The notes under the pieces are model-generated. The model had not been told where the DNA came from, did not search any database, and saw nothing but the letters and a program-made list of their open reading frames with translations. A stretch of DNA of 64,000 bases from the NCBI GenBank assembly GCA_964604415.1, contig CAZRYT010000002.1:1-64000 (forward strand), given 5' to 3'. This stretch comes from CAZJQT01 sp964604415. GTDB taxonomy: Bacteria > Patescibacteriota > Saccharimonadia > Saccharimonadales > CAZJQT01. Made by a program: the position numbers and the translations under genes. This document shows positions 41,130-49,526 of the stretch, piece by piece (positions within the stretch are counted from its first letter, which is position 1; the number at the start of each line of letters is the position of its first letter).

Positions 41130-41888
41130 ATGGAATTTACTGAACATGGACTAGAGTTGACTAGACAAGAAGCAAGAGACGTAGCGGAAGTATTTAGTAT
41201 CACAGCAAGCCTGAACAATTGGGGGCCACTTAGTGGCGTTGTTCATGAGCCAACCACAGAAGAACGAACTGAGGCCAGAGGCTTGGTATGGCAAGCTGCA
41301 CCGACTTTAGGTCCTGACTTTGCAAACCCGAATATGCTTGAAGAAGATAGGTTCATCCTTGGTGCTGAGCATTTTCCGACAGTTAAAAGAATTGCGGAAC
41401 TTGCCTTGGATAATTCACAAAAGATTATCTCAGGACTATGTACACCAAATGTGTGCGACGGCTACCGTAGCGAATGGCGCCCAGCTGCTTACCATATTCT
41501 CGCCATGACTGCCGAAATCAGCGAAAAAATTCAAATACTCGAGCAAAATCCTAGTATTTCTCCTGAAAGCCTCAACGCAAAGAAAGTTCCTTCTTATCCA
41601 CCCGAAGTGGAACACGAAAAAACAATAGAAGAACGAACGATTGAAGTTGGTCAGGCTTTACGAGAACGCAGACAAGCTCTGGGGTACAATCAAGCAGAAA
41701 TTGCTCGAATGGCTGGGATGACTCGAACGTATTTAAATATGATCGAAAACGCAGAACGACCGAAGGTTTCCGACAAAAATAAGTACAAACTGTGGCCCTC
41801 TAGGAAGATGCTTACAGGTCTCTCGGTAGCATTAGATTTAGATACAGACATGTTACTAACTTTAGCTGGATACGACGTAGACGCTTAG
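41130..41888 (+). CDS. Unknown domain fused to XRE-type HTH
   Basis: 252 residues. Residues 1-140 match the stand-alone domain of the preceding gene. After a Pro/Glu linker (about 148-165), residues ~168-245 form a Cro/CI-type helix-turn-helix: GQALRERRQALGYNQAEIARMAGMTRTYLNMIENAERP, then a short insertion and LSVALDLDTDMLLTLAGY. A repressor-like regulator with a shared partner or sensor domain. RBS GGGAG lies in the end of the previous gene, so they are cotranscribed. Confidence 0.72.
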   Translation: MEFTEHGLELTRQEARDVAEVFSITASLNNWGPLSGVVHEPTTEERTEARGLVWQAAPTLGPDFANPNMLEEDRFILGAEHFPTVKRIAELALDNSQKIISGLCTPNVCDGYRSEWRPAAYHILAMTAEISEKIQILEQNPSISPESLNAKKVPSYPPEVEHEKTIEERTIEVGQALRERRQALGYNQAEIARMAGMTRTYLNMIENAERPKVSDKNKYKLWPSRKMLTGLSVALDLDTDMLLTLAGYDVDA

Positions 41889-41894
41889 GTAGGT

Positions 41895-41900
41895 TACAAT
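41895..41900 (+). promoter_or_regulatory. -10 element, leaderless type
   Basis: TACAAT ends 6 nt before ATG 41907. Confidence 0.6.
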
Positions 41901-41906
41901 AAACGC

Positions 41907-42500
41907 ATGAAAATTGTTGGGATTGGCGGTTTGCCTAGGAGCGGCAAGGATACATTGGCAGAGATGCTCATGAAAGAGGGCTATTTTGGCTTTTCTTTTG
42001 GTGATTTTACTCGCAAAAATGCCCGTGACAGACACAAAGACAAGTCAGATCCTATCTCCGTAGCCAATATGACCGAGACATCTAATTGGCTGCGGGAAAC
42101 CGGTGGCCCGGATGTGATTTTGAACGAGGCGCTCAAGGAATTTAATGAAGCCCAGACATCCGGCAAAGACTATAGAGGACTGGTTTTGTTCAGTGTTCGT
42201 GCGCCAGTAGAAGTGGACTGGATTCTTGAACACAAGGGTGAGCTTATTTGGGTGGAAACAGATGATAAGATCCGCTATGAACGCGGTTTGAATGCTCTAC
42301 GCCCCGGGGAACCCAAACTTTCTTTTGAAGAATTTATGCGCCAAGAAGCTTTGCAGTGGCAACCACAACCAGGAATTCCCGAAGATGCTCAAATGAACAT
42401 CAGCTATGTCAAACAACATGCCACCAAAACCGTCGTAAATAATGGTAATGACGTCAATAAATTCTTGCAAGTCGCTCAAAATGCTCTCGGTTTGAACTAA
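41907..42500 (+). CDS. P-loop nucleotide kinase-like protein
   Basis: 197 residues. GIGGLPRSGKDTLAEML is a Walker A of the adenylate/dephospho-CoA kinase type. FSFGDFTRKNARDRHK, LRETGGPDVI, VLFSVRAPVEVDWI and VETDDKIRYERGL are the NMP-binding, strand 3 and lid-like parts. Related uncharacterised kinases in archaea and bacteria phosphorylate nucleotides or CoA precursors; a standard dephospho-CoA kinase would be ~200 residues as here, but identity is uncertain. Leaderless-type start; 22 bases before polA. Confidence 0.8.
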   Translation: MKIVGIGGLPRSGKDTLAEMLMKEGYFGFSFGDFTRKNARDRHKDKSDPISVANMTETSNWLRETGGPDVILNEALKEFNEAQTSGKDYRGLVLFSVRAPVEVDWILEHKGELIWVETDDKIRYERGLNALRPGEPKLSFEEFMRQEALQWQPQPGIPEDAQMNISYVKQHATKTVVNNGNDVNKFLQVAQNALGLN

Positions 42501-42509
42501 TTAACAGAG

Positions 42510-42515
42510 TATACT
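42510..42515 (+). promoter_or_regulatory. -10 element, leaderless type (polA)
   Basis: TATACT ending 7 nt before ATG 42523. Confidence 0.6.
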
Positions 42516-42522
42516 TTTAGTT

Positions 42523-45147
42523 ATGACGGAGAGGAAAAAACTGGCGATAATTGATGGTAAGTCAGTCTTTTACCGTGGCTATTACGCCATGCCCAGCCTT
42601 AGTACCAACGATGGTACGCCAACTGGCGGAGTTTATGGCTTTGCCACCATGGCTCTGGAAGTTATTAAATTGCTCAAACCTGATTATGTAGCTGTGGCTT
42701 GGGACAAACCCAAAACTAACATCAGAAAACGCCTGGCTATGTACCCGCAGTACAAAGCTAACCGCAAGCCGGCACCGGCGGATTTTAAGATCCAAATACC
42801 TCTGTTACATGAACTACTCAGAGCTTTTGGCTGGCCACTTTACGAGCTAGACGATTACGAGGCTGACGACATCATGGGCACCCTGGCCGTGCAGGCAACA
42901 AAAAAAGACATCGAGACCATGCTCATAACGTCGGACTTAGATATGTTGCAGTTGATTAATGACCACACGCACGTTTACGCGCTCAAAAAAGGTCTCAGCA
43001 ACATAGAATTGTTTCACCCAGAAAGCTTTGAACAAAAATACGGCATTAGCGCCGAACAATTCTTGGACTTGAAAGCCCTAAAAGGCGATAGTTCGGACAA
43101 TATTCCAGGGGTACCGGGCATTGGTGAAAAAGGCGCCATCGAATTACTCAAGCAGTTTGAAACCTTAGACGGTGTCTACGATAACCTGGTTTTAACCAAA
43201 GAAACCATCCGCAAAAAACTGGAAGCCGGCAAAGACCTAGCCTACCTGAGTAAAAAATTAGCAGCTATTTGGACCGATGCCCCGATCAAGCTGGACCTCA
43301 AAGAAGTTGACGGCACCAAAGCCGAGCCAGAAAAGATTAGGGAAGTCTTGCAGAAACTGGAGTTCAAGTCTCTGGTGCGCCAACTGCCCCAAATCATGCA
43401 GATAAAACCGGAGGATGAACCCAAAGGCCAATACACACATAAATCAACAGAGGTAAAAGTTATTAGCAGTGATGCTGAACTAGCCAAACTCAATCTCAGC
43501 AAAACTGACAAATTATTTATCCATAGCCGCAGTGCCGGCAAACACGGTAAAGATCCATTAACACTAATTGTTAGCCCAGACGGCAAAACAACCTATGCCA
43601 TTGATCTAAATAAAGTATCAGCCAAAGCCCTCGGCTCTCAGCTTGCTGGTGTTGCGGTCATAGGCTTTGACGTCAAATCAACACTGAAAGTTCTGCTGGA
43701 GCTAGGCTTGGAATTACCGGAGGTTGCTCACGATGTCTTGATTGGTGCCTTTCTGCTCAATTCACTGCGCCGTGACCAGAGTCTGACTGATCTAGCCAAA
43801 GCCGACTTAGATTTTGAAGGCTCGCTGGAAGATCTGACAAATGAGGAGTTGGTGGAACGGGGCAGTGAAATCATCAGTGTTATCAGCGCACTGTATAAAA
43901 TTCAGGTAGATGGCTTTGCCAAACTACCTAAAATTGCCAGCCTGGCAGAGGTTATCGAATGGCCGGTTATCACAGTGCTAGCCCGCATGGAACACACCGG
44001 CATCCAGTTAGACGGTAAGTACCTGGGGCTAATGTCAGAGAAACTAAATGACGCCATTTCTGACCTTGAGCAACAAATTTACGGCTACGCCGACCAGGAA
44101 TTTAACATCGCTAGCCCGACTCAGCTGGCTGATATTTTGTTCAACAAGCTCAAACTACCGACGGCCACCATCAAAAAAGGTAAGACGGGTTACTCAACCG
44201 CGGCTAGTGAACTAGTTAAACTACGTGAAGCCTCGCCCATTATCGATTTTATTAGCCAATTCCGAGAGGTTACCAAGCTCAAAAACACCTATGTCGATAC
44301 TTTGCCGACTCAGGTTGATGAAAATTCACGCTTGCACACAACTTTTGCCATGACGGTGGCCCAGACTGGGCGTTTGAGCTCCAATGACCCGAACTTGCAG
44401 AATATCCCTGTTAAAACCGAGCTAGGCAAGCAAATTCGCACTGCATTCGTGGCTGGTCCTGGCAAAATGTTTGTCAGCGCCGACTATTCACAGTTTGAAC
44501 TACGCATTGCCGCTTATCTGTCCAAAGATCAGCGGCTGATAGATATGTTTAACAAGGACGTAGATGTCCACTTGGCCACCGCAGCCGAGGTTTATGGCCG
44601 GGCTGAAGAGGACGTTACCAAAAACATGCGCCGTGAGGCCAAGGTTCTAAACTTTGGTGTCATGTATGGCCTGGGCGCGCACGGCATGACTCAGCAAACC
44701 AGCCTGAACTACGAACAAGCCAATAGTTTTATCAAAAAATACTTTGAACTTAGACCCAAGCTAAAAGAATACATAGATTCCGTCAAAGAGCAGGCACAAA
44801 AACAGGGGTATGTTGAAACTATTTTTGGCCGCCGCCGCCCCACACCGGACGTGCACTCATCCAATTTCGTCGTCCGTGAAGCCGCCATGCGGGCGGCTGT
44901 GAATATGCCATTTCAAGGCAGTGCGGCCGATATTATGAAACTAGCTATGGTCAAACTCCAGAAAGAACTAGACGGCACCAACTGCAAACTACTCCTGCAA
45001 ATCCATGACTCTGTCATCGCCGAATGCGATGAAAAAGACGCCGAGAAAATGGCCAAACTATTCAAGGATGTGATGGAAGCTACCCACAAGCTACCCGTCA
45101 AGCTAACAGTAGATACATCTACCGGCAAAAACTGGGGCGAACTATAA
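42523..45147 (+). CDS. polA: DNA polymerase I
   Basis: 874 residues. The 5' nuclease domain (about 1-290) has YEADDIMGTLA and GDSSDNIPGVPGIGEKGA. The 3'-5' exonuclease-like domain (about 305-470) keeps the fold but lacks the motif I D-x-E, so proofreading is probably absent. The polymerase domain has SADYSQFELRIAA (motif A), RREAKVLNFGVMYG (O helix) and LQIHDSVIAE (motif C). It functions in Okazaki fragment processing and repair. The C-terminus GKNWGEL recurs in the next gene. Its TAA overlaps the next ATG by one base, heading a six-gene run. Confidence 0.97.
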   Translation: MTERKKLAIIDGKSVFYRGYYAMPSLSTNDGTPTGGVYGFATMALEVIKLLKPDYVAVAWDKPKTNIRKRLAMYPQYKANRKPAPADFKIQIPLLHELLRAFGWPLYELDDYEADDIMGTLAVQATKKDIETMLITSDLDMLQLINDHTHVYALKKGLSNIELFHPESFEQKYGISAEQFLDLKALKGDSSDNIPGVPGIGEKGAIELLKQFETLDGVYDNLVLTKETIRKKLEAGKDLAYLSKKLAAIWTDAPIKLDLKEVDGTKAEPEKIREVLQKLEFKSLVRQLPQIMQIKPEDEPKGQYTHKSTEVKVISSDAELAKLNLSKTDKLFIHSRSAGKHGKDPLTLIVSPDGKTTYAIDLNKVSAKALGSQLAGVAVIGFDVKSTLKVLLELGLELPEVAHDVLIGAFLLNSLRRDQSLTDLAKADLDFEGSLEDLTNEELVERGSEIISVISALYKIQVDGFAKLPKIASLAEVIEWPVITVLARMEHTGIQLDGKYLGLMSEKLNDAISDLEQQIYGYADQEFNIASPTQLADILFNKLKLPTATIKKGKTGYSTAASELVKLREASPIIDFISQFREVTKLKNTYVDTLPTQVDENSRLHTTFAMTVAQTGRLSSNDPNLQNIPVKTELGKQIRTAFVAGPGKMFVSADYSQFELRIAAYLSKDQRLIDMFNKDVDVHLATAAEVYGRAEEDVTKNMRREAKVLNFGVMYGLGAHGMTQQTSLNYEQANSFIKKYFELRPKLKEYIDSVKEQAQKQGYVETIFGRRRPTPDVHSSNFVVREAAMRAAVNMPFQGSAADIMKLAMVKLQKELDGTNCKLLLQIHDSVIAECDEKDAEKMAKLFKDVMEATHKLPVKLTVDTSTGKNWGEL

Positions 45148-45728
45148 TGTTTTTTGCTGTGATTCACAGACCCGAAGCAGATTTAGAAGAAATAAAAAGG
45201 ATTAGTAAAAAATACGATCCTTATTTTGACCTGATAGAGCCACATGTAACTTTGTTATTCCCAATAAAAGATTCGGAAGTTTCGCAGCAAGAACTCGTGA
45301 GTCATATAAAACAAATAGCCAATAGTACTGATCCATTTAAGGTTGAATTTAATTCTGACTCCACTGAACTGTCATTTGATCAATGGTTGTTTTTAGTCCC
45401 CACTCAAGGGAAGCGCGAATTCAACGAGCTACACGACAAATTATATAGTGGAGCTAACCATAGATTCTTGAGAGAAGATTTACCTTACTCTCCGCATGTA
45501 GGAATGGGACATTTTGCTAAACAAGCTACTAAACAGGACCTAAAAGATTCAAAAATCCTTGATCTGGACGAAACTAAGTATAAAAAAGCCTTGGATGAAG
45601 TAAAATCAGCAAAAACTACACTTCAATATACTGCTACAGAGATAGAACTCATTGGTGTGGATGATAATTACGAAAAATCTTGGACTATTCAAAAATTTAA
45701 ACTTGGCAAAAACTGGGGTGAGTTGTGA
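45147..45728 (+). CDS. 2'-5' RNA ligase / 2H phosphoesterase family protein
   Basis: 193 residues. MFFAVIHRPEADLEEIKRISKKYDP is the family start. The first catalytic motif is EPHVTLLFP (H-x-T); the second is SPHVGMGHF (H-x-G instead of H-x-T). 2H enzymes cleave or join 2',5' or cyclic phosphates in RNA or nucleotide signals. The last seven residues GKNWGEL are identical to those of PolA just upstream. Start overlaps the polA stop, end overlaps the next GTG. Confidence 0.78.
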   Translation: MFFAVIHRPEADLEEIKRISKKYDPYFDLIEPHVTLLFPIKDSEVSQQELVSHIKQIANSTDPFKVEFNSDSTELSFDQWLFLVPTQGKREFNELHDKLYSGANHRFLREDLPYSPHVGMGHFAKQATKQDLKDSKILDLDETKYKKALDEVKSAKTTLQYTATEIELIGVDDNYEKSWTIQKFKLGKNWGEL

Positions 45729-46330
45729 ATGAAACTACTACTGAGAACTTTCGGGAAAAATATTATCCTAGAGAAGGTTTTGATCCAATCAAGGTTAGGA
45801 TTGAAGGTGATGCACCAGCCGAATGCTTAGAAGCATTAGACCAAGCAATGCGACTGTTGGACAAAGCTCTTGGTGAAAATCTGTATAAATTATGCGCTGG
45901 ATTGGAAATTAGCATAGTTGATGATTTGGCTACAGGGGGAGGAGGACATGCCATAGCAGAAGAAAACCGAATAGAGATGGACAAAACCAAAAGCGCCATG
46001 TCTATCAATGAAGCCAGAAAATATTTAACCAGCCAAGGCATTATTGAAGAGGGTGAAGAAATCGGTAATCTTATCGGCGAAAGTGATGAACCCTGGAGCG
46101 AGATGGTACCGGGTTTAATCCATGAGGTCGGCCATATTATTGATTGGCGGGCGCCAGGCAATAAATACCAGCGCCTAGATCCGGTAGATTCACCGACCAA
46201 ATACGGCCAAACAAAAGGCCCACACGAAGCTTTTGCAGAGGCCTTTACTTACTGGGTATATGATTTGCCACAATCAACAGAAGTTACGCACATCGTAGAA
46301 GAAACTGTGCGCCAGAACAAGGGCAAATAA
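45725..46330 (+). CDS. Predicted zincin metallopeptidase-like protein
   Basis: 201 residues, GTG start at 45725 within the previous stop. LIHEVGHIIDWRAP provides an HExxH zinc site and HEAFAEAFTYWVYDL a downstream Glu-rich helix that could give the third ligand. The N-terminal half is a mixed alpha/beta region with GGGGHAIAEENRIEMD. No signal peptide, so it would act inside the cell unless exported by another route. Family not recognised beyond the zincin pattern; bacterial toxins and anthrax lethal factor-like domains have similar arrangements. Confidence 0.62.
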   Translation: MNETTTENFREKYYPREGFDPIKVRIEGDAPAECLEALDQAMRLLDKALGENLYKLCAGLEISIVDDLATGGGGHAIAEENRIEMDKTKSAMSINEARKYLTSQGIIEEGEEIGNLIGESDEPWSEMVPGLIHEVGHIIDWRAPGNKYQRLDPVDSPTKYGQTKGPHEAFAEAFTYWVYDLPQSTEVTHIVEETVRQNKGK

Positions 46331-46863
46331 TGAAAAATTACCTAGAACAAATTGACCAATATGCTAAGGAGTTAGAGAACTTTGTCAGTGCTCATAATCT
46401 GCCAGAAGCTTGGTTTGCGCAGCCTGACCATGTAGCTATCAAATGTGCTAATGGCATGGACTATGAAGACACCATGGAAGAATTAAAAGACGAGGCAGAA
46501 CAAAGAACTGAAGTTGAGATGCATGGTCGCCGCCTAGGCACAGTCAAGCTAATCAGCTCTGTTGCATTGGGTAATTTTGGTGATGTTAGCTGGGTTGAGG
46601 TCATGGAACCTCGTCCAGAAAAAGTTGGGAAGGACCTGGTTGGGCTTGATCATGCTGAGTTTCATTTCCCGAACTTCAAGCCAGTAAAAATAACTTTCAA
46701 CATGCGTGGGATTCATTATGAAATGCCGAAAGATAACCCAGAACATCAATCTATCAATGTAATCATAAATAAAGTAACGGATCACGAAGTTAAATTTAAT
46801 GATAAGACTTTGGCTGACATTGTTGCCCACGAGCTCAAAGAGGGAAAGGCAAGAGTATTATGA
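46330..46863 (+). CDS. VOC-like protein resembling YecM
   Basis: 177 residues. PDHVAIKCANGMDYEDTMEEL, VEVMEPRPEK and GLDHAEFHFPNF follow the pattern of YecM/VOC-superfamily proteins, where His and Glu residues bind a metal. The C-terminal part QSINVIINKVTDHEVKFNDKTLADIV agrees with the family's second module. Function unknown even in E. coli. It overlaps its neighbours by 1 and 4 bases. Confidence 0.6.
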   Translation: MKNYLEQIDQYAKELENFVSAHNLPEAWFAQPDHVAIKCANGMDYEDTMEELKDEAEQRTEVEMHGRRLGTVKLISSVALGNFGDVSWVEVMEPRPEKVGKDLVGLDHAEFHFPNFKPVKITFNMRGIHYEMPKDNPEHQSINVIINKVTDHEVKFNDKTLADIVAHELKEGKARVL

Positions 46864-47174
46864 CTAAGGTTTATAACAAACTGGTCAGGGATAAAATCCC
46901 GGAAATTATTGAAGCCGATGGCGGTAAACCGGTAACCCGAATTTTAGAAGAAAACGCGGTTATGCCAGCACTCATTCTGAAGTTTGACGAAGAAGTAGAT
47001 GAATTTGTTGTCGATCCGTCTCTAGGCGAATTAGCTGACATCCAAGAAGTTGTTCTGGCTCTGGCTGGCTTAATTGGCGTAACGCCAGAACAATTAGAAC
47101 AGGCTCGTGCAGAAAAAGCTGAGGCTCGCGGTGGTTTTGATAAACACATTTTTTTGGAGAGAGTCGATGACTGA
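46860..47174 (+). CDS. MazG-like / phosphoribosyl-ATP pyrophosphatase-related NTPase
   Basis: 104 residues. YNKLVRDKIPEIIEADGGKP is the signature start of a widespread small all-alpha NTP pyrophosphohydrolase family; KFDEEVDEFVVDPSLGELADIQEVVLAL has the E-x-x-E...E-x-x-D metal-binding pattern. It likely hydrolyses unwanted nucleotides. A second MazG-like gene is at 50402-50707. The stop overlaps the next gene by 8 bases. Confidence 0.85.
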   Translation: MTKVYNKLVRDKIPEIIEADGGKPVTRILEENAVMPALILKFDEEVDEFVVDPSLGELADIQEVVLALAGLIGVTPEQLEQARAEKAEARGGFDKHIFLERVDD

Positions 47175-47775
47175 CTTGCGCCAGGAAACGGTTGATACCT
47201 ACAACAAGTCCGCCAAAGAATTAGCTGAGTATTTCCGTGGTATTGGTTCACGAACTGACGATATCGAAAGGGGCTTGAAACTGGCAGGTAATCCGAAAAT
47301 TCCCAATATTTTAGAGATTGGTTGCGGCGATGGCCGTGACGCCAAAGAAATAGTAAAGCTAACATCCAATTATAAAGGCTTCGACATATCCGAAGGCCTG
47401 ATAAAGATAGCCCGCAAGCACGTACCAAGCGCTGACTTTGAAGTTGCCGACGCGATTAGTTACAAATATCCTAAGAATCTGGACGTAGTTTTTGCATTCG
47501 CATCTCTGTTACATTTAGACAAAGCTGAAGTAAGATTGGTACTTGATAAGGTGCATGGAGCCTTAAAATCTAACGGTATTTTCTACATTTCGCTCAAATA
47601 TGCTGCGAAATATAGAGAAGAAACCAAAGAAGACCAATTTGGCCGCCGCATGTTCTACTTCTACAAACCCGAAATCATCGAAGGCTTAGCGGGCAATAAC
47701 TACAAAACCCTAAAAACATGGCGCGAAACCCACGGTCACACTGAATGGTTTGAAATAGCTCTTCAGAAAATCTGA
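47167..47775 (+). CDS. Class I SAM-dependent methyltransferase
   Basis: 202 residues from ATG 47167 (MTDLRQETVDTYNKSAKELAEYF), chosen because it overlaps the previous stop; an in-frame start at 47107 adds unrelated sequence. ILEIGCGDGRDAKEI binds SAM, YKGFDISEGLIKIARKH and ADAISYKYPKNLDVVFAFASLLHL are the following strands. Substrate unknown. Last gene of the polA run. Confidence 0.87.
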   Translation: MTDLRQETVDTYNKSAKELAEYFRGIGSRTDDIERGLKLAGNPKIPNILEIGCGDGRDAKEIVKLTSNYKGFDISEGLIKIARKHVPSADFEVADAISYKYPKNLDVVFAFASLLHLDKAEVRLVLDKVHGALKSNGIFYISLKYAAKYREETKEDQFGRRMFYFYKPEIIEGLAGNNYKTLKTWRETHGHTEWFEIALQKI

Positions 47776-47781
47776 CGAATA

Positions 47782-47810
47782 TTGCAAAAGTTGCATAGCA
47801 GTGTTATAAT
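47782..47810 (+). promoter_or_regulatory. Promoter of the 47829 gene
   Basis: TTGCAA (47782-47787), 17-nt spacer, TATAAT (47805-47810). This argues for the start at 47829 rather than ATG 47811, which directly touches the -10. Confidence 0.65.
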
Positions 47811-47828
47811 ATGCTCATTCGAGGTGTT

Positions 47829-48398
47829 ATGAGATATTTAATAGCTGTCATTTTAGTAATTCTAGTCGTGGTGTTCGGCACCGTGGCGTTACTGCGTAGT
47901 TTTAATGGTGGCTCTAAAACTTCTAAAGCCCTTAAAATTACCAAAATGGCTGACTTTGATAACAATACTAACGCAGTTGTCAGCTGGACCATGCAAGGCC
48001 GACTAGTTGGCGAGAACCAACGCCGTTCTTTGCGTATTACTGTCACCGAATCAGAGCGCACAGCTGAAATCCTAGATGGCTACGAACAAACACCTGATAA
48101 AACCCAGACAGAAGGTAACACCCAAGCGGCTTTTGCTACCTTTTTACGCGCCTTAGATAACCTAAACTTTGGCCGTCCTAGAAACTTCAAAACTAGTGAT
48201 GAGCGTGGTTTTTGCCCAACAGGCAACCGTTTTGTTTACCAACTAGATGATGGTAGCAATCAAGTTTTTAGAACATGGGCAGATTCCTGCCAATCTGGTG
48301 ATGGCACTTTTGGTGGAGTAGCAGCAACTACCGGCACACTATTCAAAGCCCAAATCACTGACTACGGTAAATTTATTTTTAACACTAGTTTACAGTAA
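47829..48398 (+). CDS. Membrane-anchored hypothetical protein
   Basis: 189 residues from ATG 47829, MRYLIAVILVILVVVFGTVALLRSF, an N-terminal anchor helix. The external part is a compact beta-rich region (KITKMADFDNNTNAVVSWTMQGRLVGENQRRSLRITVTESERTAEILDGYEQ) with two Cys (FCPTGN and DSCQSGD) likely disulfide bonded. GAGGTG lies close to the ATG. Resembles other CPR surface proteins in layout, no family recognised. Confidence 0.68.
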   Translation: MRYLIAVILVILVVVFGTVALLRSFNGGSKTSKALKITKMADFDNNTNAVVSWTMQGRLVGENQRRSLRITVTESERTAEILDGYEQTPDKTQTEGNTQAAFATFLRALDNLNFGRPRNFKTSDERGFCPTGNRFVYQLDDGSNQVFRTWADSCQSGDGTFGGVAATTGTLFKAQITDYGKFIFNTSLQ

Positions 48399-48406
48399 TA
48401 ATTTGT

Positions 48407-48412
48407 TACAGT
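48407..48412 (+). promoter_or_regulatory. -10 element, leaderless type before a GTG start
   Basis: TACAGT ends 6 nt before GTG 48419, so the same spacing rule marks a non-ATG start. Confidence 0.6.
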
Positions 48413-48418
48413 AGAGCG

Positions 48419-48973
48419 GTGATTAAAGCCGTTGTTTTCGATTTCTTTGGGGTTATCAGCTCAGATGAGTATTGGGACTTTATAGGTGTTGATAAACAAA
48501 AGCCTTCAGTTTTCCGTGAGATTAGTGATCAAACCAATCTGGGCAATATTAATTGGCAAGCTTTTTTACACAAAGTAGCCGAAGTTAAAAAAATAAGTGT
48601 AGACGAGATTCAAGCTGTCTATGAATCAGAACAGCTAAATCCTCAAATCCTATCTCTAATCGAGACTCTGCACGCTAAGTACAAAACAGGCTTACTCACC
48701 AACGCCCATCATGACTACATTGATCAAATCATAGAAAAAGCACATCTACGTGATTTGTTTGATGTACTGGTTATTTCTTCCCGAGAGGGCGTAATCAAAC
48801 CAGATCCTAGAATATTTCAGATTATGCTGGATAGGCTAGGGGCAAGTCCTGAAGAAGTAATTTATGTTGATGATCAGCAAAGACACGTTGAAGCAGCTAA
48901 ATTATTAGGGATCAGAGCTATTTTGTATCAAGACTACCAACAACTGGCGCAAGAGTTAGGCGAGCTTTTATAG
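48419..48973 (+). CDS. HAD-superfamily hydrolase (YihX-like)
   Basis: 184 residues with a GTG start. Motif I is VVFDFFGVI, motif II LLTNAH, motif III the Lys of VIKPDPRIF, and motif IV VIYVDDQQRH. The position of the second Asp in motif I is Phe, as in the DFxGV form of HAD-IA enzymes. Phosphatase for a small sugar or nucleotide phosphate, substrate unknown. Confidence 0.85.
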   Translation: MIKAVVFDFFGVISSDEYWDFIGVDKQKPSVFREISDQTNLGNINWQAFLHKVAEVKKISVDEIQAVYESEQLNPQILSLIETLHAKYKTGLLTNAHHDYIDQIIEKAHLRDLFDVLVISSREGVIKPDPRIFQIMLDRLGASPEEVIYVDDQQRHVEAAKLLGIRAILYQDYQQLAQELGELL

Positions 48974-49082
48974 CACAAGTGGTATAAAGCCAAGTTTTTT
49001 TGTGTTTTTTGTCACAAAAGCTTAAGCTTCTTGACTAGCGGGGTTATAATTTAATTACCTTAACTAAAACAAAGGAATAAAA

Positions 49083-49280
49083 ATGACCCTCACAGAACAA
49101 CCACTTTTGTATGAATTATACGAACATGGCAGGGACGTCGGTATGGTTGTTGGCGGACTTTGCTTGGACGCACAGTATTTTGAAGACCAAGCTGAAGCAG
49201 CCGGACATGATACTGAGGTCCTTGTACCACTAGCTGATACCGCCCTAAGGTTGGCGCTAGTTACTGATCCTGATAACTAA
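49083..49280 (+). CDS. Small hypothetical protein
   Basis: 65 residues, acidic, AAAGGAA ribosome binding site 7 nt upstream. TATAAT at about 49045-49050 would give a leader of some 27 nt, making this one of the non-leaderless genes. Its 3' end overlaps the convergent DUF721-like gene by 24 bases. No family recognised. Confidence 0.5.
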   Translation: MTLTEQPLLYELYEHGRDVGMVVGGLCLDAQYFEDQAEAAGHDTEVLVPLADTALRLALVTDPDN

Positions 49281-49499
49281 TCTCTTATCCGTTTTACAAA
49301 GCTCTTGTAATTTATGAAGTTCAATACGTAGTGCCCCAGCCAAAGACGCGCTTTTTACCCCGATTATTATTTGCTGAGGTTGAACCGTTACCAACACTTC
49401 ATCGTAAAAGTGCTTTCTGACGTAATCTTTGATAATCCTGATCTCTGGTGGGGCGGAGAAATCTTTTTTGCCTAAGATGTCACCAATCGCGTCTGTCAT
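49257..49499 (-). CDS. DUF721/DciA-like small protein
   Basis: 80 residues. QIIIGVKSASLAGALRIELHKLQELC resembles the strand-helix core of DUF721 (DciA-like) proteins, which in other bacteria help load the replicative helicase. The match is by pattern only and the protein is shorter than typical DciA. Minus-strand TACAAT 7 nt before the ATG shares a palindrome with the divergent mutM promoter. Confidence 0.5.
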   Translation of the reverse strand: MTDAIGDILGKKDFSAPPEIRIIKDYVRKHFYDEVLVTVQPQQIIIGVKSASLAGALRIELHKLQELCKTDKRLVIRISN

Positions 49500-49506
49500 A
49501 CCCCGT

Positions 49507-49516
49507 ATTGTACAAT
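49507..49516. promoter_or_regulatory. Palindromic -10 shared by divergent DUF721-like gene and mutM
   Basis: ATTGTACAAT gives TACAAT on both strands: minus 49507-49512, 7 nt before ATG 49499, and plus 49511-49516, 10 nt before ATG 49527. The two start codons are 27 bases apart. Confidence 0.62.
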
Positions 49517-49526
49517 GGATACCACT

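Noticed and set aside
48974..49030. Terminator after the HAD gene (T-rich stretch)
   Set aside because: There are T runs, but no stable stem immediately before them.
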